5,876 nucleotides of DNA, taken from the NCBI GenBank assembly GCA_032127075.1, contig JAQAZZ010000202.1, positions 1 to 5,876 on the forward strand, read 5' to 3'. The stretch is from GCA-2699445 sp032127075 (GTDB taxonomy: Bacteria; Actinomycetota; Actinomycetes; S36-B12; GCA-2699445). The first letter of the stretch is position 1; the number at the start of each line of letters is the position of its first letter. This document shows positions 1-5,033 of the stretch, one piece after another. Under the pieces are notes generated by a model. The model was not told where the DNA came from, made no database searches, and saw nothing but the letters and a program-made list of their open reading frames with translations. The position numbers and the translations under genes are program-made.

Positions 1-897
1 TTCAACGTGGTCCACGGCGACAAGGTGGCCGTGGACGCGCTGCTGACCCATCCGCTTGTGGAGTCCATCAGCTTCGTCGGCTCCACCCCCATCGCCCGCT
101 ACGTCTACGAGACCTCAACCGCCCACGGCAAGCGGGTTCAAGCCCTCGGCGGGGCGAAGAACCACATGCTGGTGCTCCCCGACGCCGACCTGAGCCTCAC
201 CGCCGACTCCGCGGTGAACGCCGGTTTCGGGTCCGCCGGTGAGCGCTGCATGGCGATTTCCGTGGTGGTGGCCGTGGAGCCGGTGGCCGATGAGTTGGTC
301 ACGGCCATCTCCACCCGGATGGCCGGGTTGCGTACCGGCGACGGCCGCCGCGGCTGCGACATGGGGCCGTTGGTGACCAGCGCCCACCGCGACAAGGTGG
401 CTGGCTACGTCAAGGCAGGAGCGGCCGAGGGCGCGGAATTGGTCGTGGACGGCCGTGAGGTGGAGCCAGACGGTGACGCAGGAGGCTTCTGGCTCGGCCC
501 AACGCTCTTCGACCGCGTCACCCCCGACATGACCATCTACACCGACGAGATCTTCGGACCCGTGCTGTCGGTCGTGCGCGTGCAGTCATACGAAGAAGGC
601 TTGGAACTCATCAACGCCCATCAACTCGGCAACGGCACCGCCATCTTCACCCGCGACGGTGGGGCGGCACGCAAGTTCGCCGACGAGGTGAAGGTGGGAA
701 TGATCGGAGTGAACGTGCCGATCCCGGTTCCGATGGCCTACTACTCCTTCGGCGGCTGGAAAGCATCGCTGTTCGGCGACACACACGCCCACGGCACCGA
801 GGGGTTCCACTTCTTCACCAGAGGCAAAGTGGTGACCAGCCGCTGGCCCGACCCAGCCCACGGCGGCATCAACCTGGGCTTCCCCACCCACGGTTGA
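1..897 (+). CDS. mmsA: Methylmalonate-semialdehyde dehydrogenase (CoA-acylating), 3' part
   Basis: The 5' end lies outside the window; the frame is open from base 1, and the GTG at 7 is internal, not a start. About 298 C-terminal residues remain of a family that is usually near 500. The enzyme oxidises (methyl)malonate semialdehyde with NAD+ and CoA to propionyl-CoA or acetyl-CoA plus CO2, in valine, beta-alanine and inositol breakdown in the cytosol. The catalytic cysteine is visible in GERCMA (codon 247-249). The glutamate general base of hydrolytic aldehyde dehydrogenases (LELGG) is replaced by alanine in QALGGAKNH (codon 142-144), which is diagnostic of the CoA-acylating subfamily. The EIFGPV cofactor motif is at codon 547, and the C-terminal stretch with YYSFGGWKAS, TRGKVVTSRWPDP is typical of MmsA. 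The stop is TGA at 895-897. A C-rich gap separates it from the next gene, which appears to have its own promoter. Confidence 0.95.
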   Translation, partial: FNVVHGDKVAVDALLTHPLVESISFVGSTPIARYVYETSTAHGKRVQALGGAKNHMLVLPDADLSLTADSAVNAGFGSAGERCMAISVVVAVEPVADELVTAISTRMAGLRTGDGRRGCDMGPLVTSAHRDKVAGYVKAGAAEGAELVVDGREVEPDGDAGGFWLGPTLFDRVTPDMTIYTDEIFGPVLSVVRVQSYEEGLELINAHQLGNGTAIFTRDGGAARKFADEVKVGMIGVNVPIPVPMAYYSFGGWKASLFGDTHAHGTEGFHFFTRGKVVTSRWPDPAHGGINLGFPTHG

Positions 898-1115
898 GCC
901 GCAGGCGCGTCGGCGGCGCCGGCGGCGTTTCCTTGGGCCTGCCACCAACGACCCGCGCGAATCGAACCCAACCCCCACCCCCACGGACCCCACTGGACCA
1001 TCACCCCCACACCCCGCCACACCTGGACCCCACGCCGCGAATAGACCGATGGAACCGGGTCCTTCCGCCCGACCCGGCTGCCTCGTACATCCACACGGCC
1101 CGTAGATTCGCTGTC
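898..1115 (+). other. Intergenic gap with C-rich, G-poor tract (rut-like)
   Basis: This 218-bp gap shows no believable gene. The frame of the downstream gene stays open back to a TTG at 894, but the extra residues would be low-complexity, rich in proline, histidine and arginine. Bases 961-1020 contain by my count 36 C, 15 A, 6 G and 3 T, so the transcript leaving mmsA would be strongly C-rich and G-poor, the usual composition of Rho loading sites. GC-rich inverted arms GCAGGC (901-906) and GCCTGC (937-942) sit just after the mmsA stop, but no T-run follows, so a classical intrinsic terminator is not supported. Rho-dependent termination of mmsA is an inference. Confidence 0.45.
1103..1108 (+). 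promoter_or_regulatory. Candidate -10 box for a leaderless transcript
   Basis: TAGATT fits the actinobacterial TANNNT -10 pattern and ends 7 bases before the ATG at 1116, which would put the transcription start on the A of the start codon. There is no Shine-Dalgarno sequence in front of that ATG, as expected for leaderless initiation. No good -35 box is visible around 1080-1086. The position is what the sequence shows; promoter activity is inferred. Confidence 0.5.
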
Positions 1116-2150
1116 ATGAGCAAGACGAATCCGGGCAACTTCTTCGAGGACTTCACCATCGGCCAGGTGATCGACCATGCAACCCCGCGCACCGTCACCG
1201 AGGGCGACCGCGCCGTGTACGGAGCGCTGTATCCGACCCGCTTCGCCGTGCCCTCCGCTGCCTCGTTCGCGGCAGCCGTGGGCCTGGCTCCGCACCCGGT
1301 CGAGGAACTGATCGGCTTCCACATCGCCTTCGGCAAGACCGTGCCGGACATCTCGCTCAACGCCGTGGCCAACCTGGGGTATGCGGAGTGCCGCTTCCAC
1401 ACACCCGTGGTCCCCGGCGACACCTTGCGCACCCGCTCCACCGTCATCGGACTGAAGCAGAACTCCAATGGCAAAAGCGGAGTCGTGTACGTCAGGTCGG
1501 TGGCCACGAACCAGCGCGACGAGGTCGCCATCGAGTGGGCCCGGTGGGTGATGGTGCGCAAGCGCGATATCGACGCCCCCGCGCCGGAGACGGTCATCCC
1601 GGCACTGGCGAAGGTGGTGGATCCGTCCGACCTCGCCGTCCCGGTGGGGCTGGACTTCAGCGACTACGACTTCGATGCCGCGGGTGAGCCGCATCGCTTC
1701 GACGACTACGAGGTCGGCGAGAAGATCGACCACGTCGACGGCGTGACCCTCACCGACGCCGAGCACATGCTGGCCACCCGGCTTTGGCAGAACACCGCGA
1801 AAGTGCATTTCAACACTGAGGCGCGTCCCGACGGCAACCGGCTCATCTATGGGGGTCACATCATCTCCATGGCGCGGGCGCTGTCGTTCAACGGGTTGGC
1901 CAACGCTCAGCTGATCGTCGCGATCAACGCAGGCGCCCACGCCGCTCCGGCCTTCGCAGGCGACACCGTCTACGCCTGGTCGGAGGTGCTCGACAAGGCG
2001 GAGACCGCAGCACCCGGGGTTGGGGCACTGCGGTTGCGGCTGGTGGCGACGAAGGGCCGCGACGAATCCATGCTGCTGCGCGCCGACGATGGCAAGTACG
2101 CTCCCGGAGTCCTGCTCGACCTGGACATCTGGACACTCATCCCGCGCTGA
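1116..2150 (+). CDS. mch: Mesaconyl-CoA hydratase-like double hot-dog (MaoC) protein
   Basis: The 344-residue product has the length and overall sequence of mesaconyl-CoA hydratase (beta-methylmalyl-CoA dehydratase), which interconverts mesaconyl-CoA and (2R,3S)-beta-methylmalyl-CoA in the ethylmalonyl-CoA and related C5-dicarboxylate pathways. The N-terminal hot-dog domain (about residues 8-150) carries FFEDFTIGQ, HATPRTVTEGD, FGKTVPDISLNAVANLGYA and GVVYVRS. The C-terminal hydratase domain (about 190-344) carries QNTAKVHFN, with H231 and N226 where MaoC hydratases have the catalytic His/Asp pair, then RLIYGGHIISMARALSFNGL and GDTVYAWSEVL. Asn rather than Asp at 226 is, as I recall, also seen in this subfamily. 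ATG 1116 is chosen because similarity begins at SKTNPGNFFEDF and a -10 box lies just ahead; the open frame upstream is low-complexity. Function is inferred from family resemblance; the partner genes (ccr, mcd, mcl, meaA) are not in the window, so another branched C4-C5 enoyl-CoA substrate remains possible. Confidence 0.87.
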   Translation: MSKTNPGNFFEDFTIGQVIDHATPRTVTEGDRAVYGALYPTRFAVPSAASFAAAVGLAPHPVEELIGFHIAFGKTVPDISLNAVANLGYAECRFHTPVVPGDTLRTRSTVIGLKQNSNGKSGVVYVRSVATNQRDEVAIEWARWVMVRKRDIDAPAPETVIPALAKVVDPSDLAVPVGLDFSDYDFDAAGEPHRFDDYEVGEKIDHVDGVTLTDAEHMLATRLWQNTAKVHFNTEARPDGNRLIYGGHIISMARALSFNGLANAQLIVAINAGAHAAPAFAGDTVYAWSEVLDKAETAAPGVGALRLRLVATKGRDESMLLRADDGKYAPGVLLDLDIWTLIPR

Positions 2151-2179
2151 TCGGACACCCAGATCCGACCAAGAGCAGT

Positions 2180-2189
2180 CCCGATCGGG
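2180..2189. repeat. Perfect 10-bp palindrome CCCGATCGGG
   Basis: A perfect self-complementary 10-mer lies in the gap between the hydratase and ureohydrolase genes, 55 bases before the GTG start. It has no loop, so it is more like a protein-binding dyad than a hairpin. In a GC-rich genome such a palindrome can arise by chance, so no regulator is assigned. Confidence 0.25.
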
Positions 2190-2191
2190 GG

Positions 2192-2206
2192 CGCGGCACC
2201 GCCGCG
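2192..2206 (+). terminator. Weak candidate stem-loop after the hydratase gene
   Basis: CGCGG (2192-2196) pairs with CCGCG (2202-2206) around a five-base loop, 41 bases after the hydratase stop. No T-run follows. Actinobacterial terminators often lack a T-run, but a 5-bp GC stem is common background here, so this is only a possibility. Confidence 0.2.
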
Positions 2207-2208
2207 GT

Positions 2209-2231
2209 TGCCACACCCTCACTCGGTGGCA
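2209..2231. promoter_or_regulatory. Inverted repeat TGCCAC-N11-GTGGCA before the ureohydrolase
   Basis: Six-base arms at 2209-2214 and 2226-2231 are perfect reverse complements, 17 bp apart centre to centre, ending 12 bases before the GTG start. The position overlaps where RNA polymerase would bind if the transcript starts at or near the GTG, so it could be an operator for a substrate-responsive regulator. As RNA it could instead form a hairpin with an 11-base loop. No regulator gene is in the window to match it. Confidence 0.35.
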
Positions 2232-2237
2232 TAGAAG
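2232..2237 (+). promoter_or_regulatory. Possible -10-like box ahead of the GTG start
   Basis: TAGAAG keeps T1, A2, A4 and A5 of TATAAT but lacks the final T, and ends six bases before GTG 2244. This mirrors the TAGATT arrangement before the hydratase gene. The same bases (AGAAG) could alternatively act as a poor Shine-Dalgarno sequence, so the site is ambiguous. Confidence 0.25.
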
Positions 2238-2243
2238 CAGACT

Positions 2244-3260
2244 GTGACTCGTTATGGCGCCCAGTACGGCCCCGACCTGACGTTCCTGGGTGTGCCGCGG
2301 TGCGACCACGCGGACCCGGAGTCCTACGCCGACTCCGATGTGGTGATCGTCGGTGCGCCGTTCGACGGCGGCACCTCGGCTCGTCCGGGCGCGAGGTTCG
2401 GGCCGAAGGCGCTGCGGGAGTCGTGCTACCTGCCGATGGACGGTTCCCGCCCCAGTCTGGCGCTGCGCACCGACGGCCTGGTGGACCTGAAGGTGCGCGA
2501 CGCCGGCGACGTGGAGATGTTCTCCGGAGACGCCCAGAAGTCCTGCGCAGCGCTGGAGCAGGTGGTCCAGAACGTGGCCGAGCAGGGGGTGGTGCCGGTG
2601 ATCCTCGGCGGCGACCACACCGTGACCTGGCCCAACGTGACCGGAGTCGCCCGGGCAGTCGGATGGGGCCGGGTGTCGGTGATCCACTTCGACGCCCACG
2701 CCGACACCGGCGACATCGAGTTCGGTTCGCTCATCGGCCACGGCCAGCCGATGCGCCGGCTCATCGAAAGCGGCGCCGCCCGCGGCGACCGATTCCTGCA
2801 GGTCGGCCTGCGCGGCTACTGGCCCGGGCCGGAGACCCTGGACTGGATGGCGCAACAGGGCATGCGCTCCTACGAGATGACCGAGATCGTGGCCCGTGGG
2901 TTGGACACCGTTCTCGGCGAAGCGATGACCATCGCCATGGACGAGTGCGACGGGGTGTATCTGTCGGTTGACATCGACGTCGCCGACCCAGGACACGCCC
3001 CCGGCACCGGGACACCCGAACCGGGCGGACTTACCGCGCGCCAACTCCTCGATGCCGTGCGCCGCATCTGCTACGAGGTGCCGATCGTCGGAATGGACAT
3101 CGTCGAGGTCTCCCCGCCGTACGACCAGTCCGACATCACCGCGATGCTGGGCAACCGGGTGGTCCTGGAGGCGCTGTCGGCCCTTGCCCGCGCCCGACGA
3201 GACGCCGCAGCAGGCACGGACTGGGACCGCACCCTCCCCCTGCTCACCGACCGGGACTGA
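2244..3260 (+). CDS. speB: Agmatinase / guanidinobutyrase-type ureohydrolase
   Basis: This 338-residue protein belongs to the manganese-dependent arginase/agmatinase family, which hydrolyses a guanidino group to an amine plus urea in the cytosol. The binuclear metal ligands are all present: H125 in GGDHT, D150, H152 and D154 in FDAHAD, and D243 and D245 in SVDIDVADP, followed by GHAPGTGTPEPGG and E288 in MDIVEVSPPYD. The N-terminal VGAPFDGGTSARPGARFGP is typical of agmatinases and guanidinobutyrases rather than arginases. Substrate cannot be settled by motif: agmatine would give putrescine, and 4-guanidinobutyrate would give GABA, the substrate of the gabT product downstream. GTG 2244 is used because no in-frame ATG lies near and the family N-terminus begins soon after (YGAQYGPDLTFLGVPR). 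The symbol speB denotes the family, not a proven substrate. The stop is TGA, followed by a GC stem-loop. Confidence 0.9.
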   Translation: MTRYGAQYGPDLTFLGVPRCDHADPESYADSDVVIVGAPFDGGTSARPGARFGPKALRESCYLPMDGSRPSLALRTDGLVDLKVRDAGDVEMFSGDAQKSCAALEQVVQNVAEQGVVPVILGGDHTVTWPNVTGVARAVGWGRVSVIHFDAHADTGDIEFGSLIGHGQPMRRLIESGAARGDRFLQVGLRGYWPGPETLDWMAQQGMRSYEMTEIVARGLDTVLGEAMTIAMDECDGVYLSVDIDVADPGHAPGTGTPEPGGLTARQLLDAVRRICYEVPIVGMDIVEVSPPYDQSDITAMLGNRVVLEALSALARARRDAAAGTDWDRTLPLLTDRD

Positions 3261-3266
3261 GGCAGA

Positions 3267-3279
3267 GCCGCCCGGCGGC
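3267..3279 (+). terminator. Short GC hairpin after the ureohydrolase
   Basis: GCCGC (3267-3271) and GCGGC (3275-3279) form a five-base-pair stem with a CCG loop, starting six bases after the TGA at 3258-3260. No T-run follows. Its position directly after a stop codon makes a terminator plausible, but GC-only short stems are frequent in such DNA. Confidence 0.3.
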
Positions 3280-3391
3280 GAGCATGTGGCGGCGTTGACT
3301 GGACGGGTGTTGATCAGGGGCGCATGCCAGAATCACACTGTGCGGTTGAGGGCACGGGAGCCGGAGCCGACAGGAATCAGGAGCGTGACCC
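3280..3391 (+). promoter_or_regulatory. Upstream region of the YkvA-like gene, -35-like boxes and RBS
   Basis: Two -35-like hexamers are visible, TTGACT at 3295-3300 and TTGATC at 3310-3315. Neither has a convincing TANNNT box at 16-19 bases; the best partner is CACACT at 3334-3339, 18 bases after the second. A clear ribosome binding site AGGAG at 3379-3383 lies eight bases before ATG 3392 and decides that start. A promoter in this stretch is likely from gene layout but is not pinned down. Confidence 0.3.
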
Positions 3392-3649
3392 ATGCCGAAT
3401 CTGGGCAAGCGGGACTGGCTGATCATCGGCCTGGCAGTGCTGTACATCTTCATCCCCTTCGACTTGATCCCAGAGATGGTCGCCGGGCCCATCGGCCTCA
3501 CCGACGACCTGGGCGCAGTGGCGGTGATCATGGCCACGCTGATGCGGGCCCGTGGGCGGGAGCAGGAGGCAGACCCACCCACCGAGGGCAACCCCAGCAC
3601 CGCCGGCAACAGGGTGGTGAAGGGACAAGTCATCCCACCCCAGGACTAG
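3392..3649 (+). CDS. YkvA/DUF1232-family small membrane-associated protein
   Basis: This 85-residue protein has the signature of the YkvA (DUF1232) family, whose biochemical role is unknown. A hydrophobic stretch at about residues 9-24 (WLIIGLAVLYIFIPFD) runs into the family core: Y18, the P-F-D-L-I-P motif at 22-27, and G-L-T-D-D-L at 35-40, followed by a second apolar helix (about 41-51). The last thirty residues are polar, rich in Pro, Glu and Gly, and probably disordered. ATG 3392 has AGGAG eight bases upstream. It lies between metabolic genes but has gaps of about 130 bases on each side, so operon membership is doubtful. It ends in TAG. The family call rests on the core motif; nothing in the sequence ties it to the polyamine/GABA genes. 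Confidence 0.8.
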   Translation: MPNLGKRDWLIIGLAVLYIFIPFDLIPEMVAGPIGLTDDLGAVAVIMATLMRARGREQEADPPTEGNPSTAGNRVVKGQVIPPQD

Positions 3650-3704
3650 TCTGCGGATTCCGAAGTCAGATAGTGGTATCGGTTGCGTATTCCGTCGTCC
3701 GACT

Positions 3705-3734
3705 CTGGCAGTATCCCCTGTTTTCACATAGAGT
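3705..3734 (+). promoter_or_regulatory. Candidate promoter for the saccharopine-DH-like gene and gabT
   Basis: CTGGCA (3705-3710, four of six matches to TTGACA) and TAGAGT (3729-3734, fits TANNNT) are 18 bases apart, predicting a start near 3741 and a leader of about 30 bases. The 3660-3735 stretch is clearly richer in A and T than its surroundings, as is usual for promoters in GC-rich DNA. Upstream lies a short dyad, GATA-GTGG-TATC (3669-3680), which might bind a regulator. All of this is inferred from pattern only. Confidence 0.4.
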
Positions 3735-3770
3735 GACACTGAGGCTGGCCAGCCGCTCAGAGGGAGATAC

Positions 3771-4583
3771 ATGCGCATCCTCATCGTCGGCGCCGGCGGC
3801 GTGGGCACATGCGCCGCGCTGATCGCCGCCCGCCGAGATTTCTACGAACACATCGTGGTGGCCGACTACGACATCACTCGGGCGCACGCGCTCGTGGACC
3901 GCGTCGCGGACGAACGCTTCAACGCCGCCCACGTCGACGCCTCCGACTCCGAGGCCATAGCCGACCTCTGCCGCACCGCGGGAACCACACATGTCCTCAA
4001 CGCGGTCGATCCGCGGTTCGTGACCGGCATCTTCGACGGCGCGTTCGCGGCGGGCGCCAACTACATGGACACAGCCATGTCGTTGTCCAGCCCCCACCCG
4101 CAGGATCCGTTCAACCGGCCCGACGTGAAGCTGGGCGACTACCAGTTCGAACGGTCCCAGCAGTGGCAAGACGCCGGGCTGCTGGCCCTGTGCGGCATGG
4201 GCGTGGAACCGGGGCTGGGCGACGTGTTCGCCCGCTACGCCGCCGACCACCTGTTCAGCGAGATCGACGAGATCGGGGTTCGCGACGGGGCGGATCTGAA
4301 GGTTCAGGGCTACGACTTCGCGCCGTCATTCTCGATCTGGACAACCATCGAGGAGTTCCTCAACCCGCCGATCATCTGGGAGCGCGGGAGCGGCTGGCAC
4401 ACGACTGCACCCTTCAGCGAACCTGAGATCTTCGACTTCCCAGAGGGCATCGGTCCGCTGGAATGCGTCAACGTCGAACACGAAGAGGTGTTGCTGATCC
4501 CGCGCGAAATCGAGGCGGGCCGCGTCACATTCAAGTACGGCGTGGGCAATGATTTACTCGACGTGCTGAAGACGGTGGACTAA
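3771..4583 (+). CDS. N-terminal fragment: Rossmann and central domains of the saccharopine-DH-like protein
   Basis: The 270-residue product starts at ATG 3771, with GAGGGAG at 3760-3766 as ribosome binding site (spacing slightly short, four bases). A Rossmann nucleotide site opens the protein: G7-A-G-G-V-G12, followed by VVADYD with D32 at the end of the second strand, which favours NAD over NADP. Further family marks are HVLNAVDPRF, GANYMDTAM and, opening the central substrate/dimer domain, CGMGVEPGLGD at 141-151. The frame ends in TAA, the only TAA stop among the genes here. It would be called as a separate gene by automatic annotation, but it lacks the last third of the family fold. Confidence 0.7.
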   Translation: MRILIVGAGGVGTCAALIAARRDFYEHIVVADYDITRAHALVDRVADERFNAAHVDASDSEAIADLCRTAGTTHVLNAVDPRFVTGIFDGAFAAGANYMDTAMSLSSPHPQDPFNRPDVKLGDYQFERSQQWQDAGLLALCGMGVEPGLGDVFARYAADHLFSEIDEIGVRDGADLKVQGYDFAPSFSIWTTIEEFLNPPIIWERGSGWHTTAPFSEPEIFDFPEGIGPLECVNVEHEEVLLIPREIEAGRVTFKYGVGNDLLDVLKTVD

Positions 4584-4613
4584 CTGGGCCTGGCCAGCAC
4601 TCGGGAAGTCCAG

Positions 4614-4994
4614 GTGAAGGATGTCTCGGTGAGCCCCCGCGATGTGGTGGCCGCCTGCCTGCCCGACCCGATGACGCTGGGGGACAAGATGACCGGCAAG
4701 ACCTGCGCCGGCACCTGGGTGCGGGGCACAGGCAAGGATGGCCGGCCGCGCGAGGTGTATCTGTACCACGTGGCCGACAACGAATGGACGATGGCGGAGT
4801 ACGGCATGCAGGCGGTGCAGTGGCAGACGGCGATGAACCCGGTCGTGGCGCTGGAACTGCTCAGCAGCGGCGCGTGGTCCGGCAGCGGCGTGGTCGGTCC
4901 AGAGGCGTTCGACGCGGTGCCCTATCTGGATCTGTTGGCTCAGGGATACGGCCAACCTTGGACGGTGCAGGAGCGCGTCCCCAGCACCACCTGA
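4614..4994 (+). CDS. C-terminal fragment of the saccharopine-DH-like protein
   Basis: This open stretch of 126 residues from GTG 4614 is in the same frame as the upstream fragment and carries the family's C-terminal part: VSPRDVVAACLPDP, TGKTCAGTW, VYLYHVADNEW, NPVVALELLSSGAWSGSGV and a closing FDAVPYLDLLAQGYGQPW. GGGAAG (4603-4608) lies five bases before the GTG and might permit reinitiation after the TAA 30 bases upstream, but the match is probably fortuitous, since true coding similarity starts directly after the TAA. A stand-alone function is unlikely. Third-position G/C remains high, so there is no sign of long decay. It ends in TGA. Confidence 0.55.
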   Translation: MKDVSVSPRDVVAACLPDPMTLGDKMTGKTCAGTWVRGTGKDGRPREVYLYHVADNEWTMAEYGMQAVQWQTAMNPVVALELLSSGAWSGSGVVGPEAFDAVPYLDLLAQGYGQPWTVQERVPSTT

Positions 4995-5033
4995 CATCCT
5001 GAACCCACCGGACCGCAACACCAGGAGTGATCC

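Larger units (their letters stand above)
3771..4994 (+). pseudogene. Saccharopine-dehydrogenase-like gene with in-frame TAA
   Basis: Read as one frame this is a 407-codon gene, the normal size of saccharopine/carboxynorspermidine dehydrogenase-like NAD(P)-dependent oxidoreductases, which reductively join or oxidatively split an amino acid and a semialdehyde or keto acid. Codon 271 (4581-4583) is TAA. Before it the protein reads ...FKYGVGNDLLDVLKTVD and after it LGLASTREVQVKDVSVSPRDVVAACLPDP..., a continuous match to the family as I remember it, with no insertion, deletion or frame change. The C-terminal part of these enzymes packs against the Rossmann domain, so the 270-residue product alone is probably inactive. 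TAA is not a selenocysteine or pyrrolysine codon. Possible explanations are a recent nonsense mutation, a base-call error, or leaky readthrough (the following base is C). The gene is 39 bases ahead of gabT and probably co-transcribed with it. Confidence 0.75.

Noticed and set aside
901..942. Intrinsic terminator formed by GCAGGC and GCCTGC
   Set aside because: The arms are only six bases and 30 bases apart, with no T-run after them; the C-rich tract downstream is a better termination candidate.
894..1115. N-terminal extension of the hydratase from a TTG overlapping the mmsA stop
   Set aside because: The extra 74 residues are proline-, histidine- and arginine-rich low complexity. Family similarity starts at ATG 1116, which also has a -10 box just ahead.
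741..3044. Long open frame on the - strand (767 residues)
   Set aside because: It is the complement of three well-supported + strand genes, and its product is an Arg/His/Gly/Val-rich sequence without family motifs. Long antisense frames are common when third codon positions are G/C.
2968..3822. Open frame of 284 residues on the + strand overlapping the ureohydrolase end and the YkvA-like gene
   Set aside because: It is out of frame with both supported genes and rich in Pro, Arg and Ser; no domain is visible.
4581..4583. Recoding of the stop as selenocysteine or pyrrolysine
   Set aside because: Those use TGA and TAG; this codon is TAA, and the family has no known need for either residue at this place.
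4575..4616. Frameshift between the two dehydrogenase fragments
   Set aside because: Both fragments are in the same frame (3771 and 4614 differ by a multiple of three) and the residues between align in length with the family; only a stop codon separates them.
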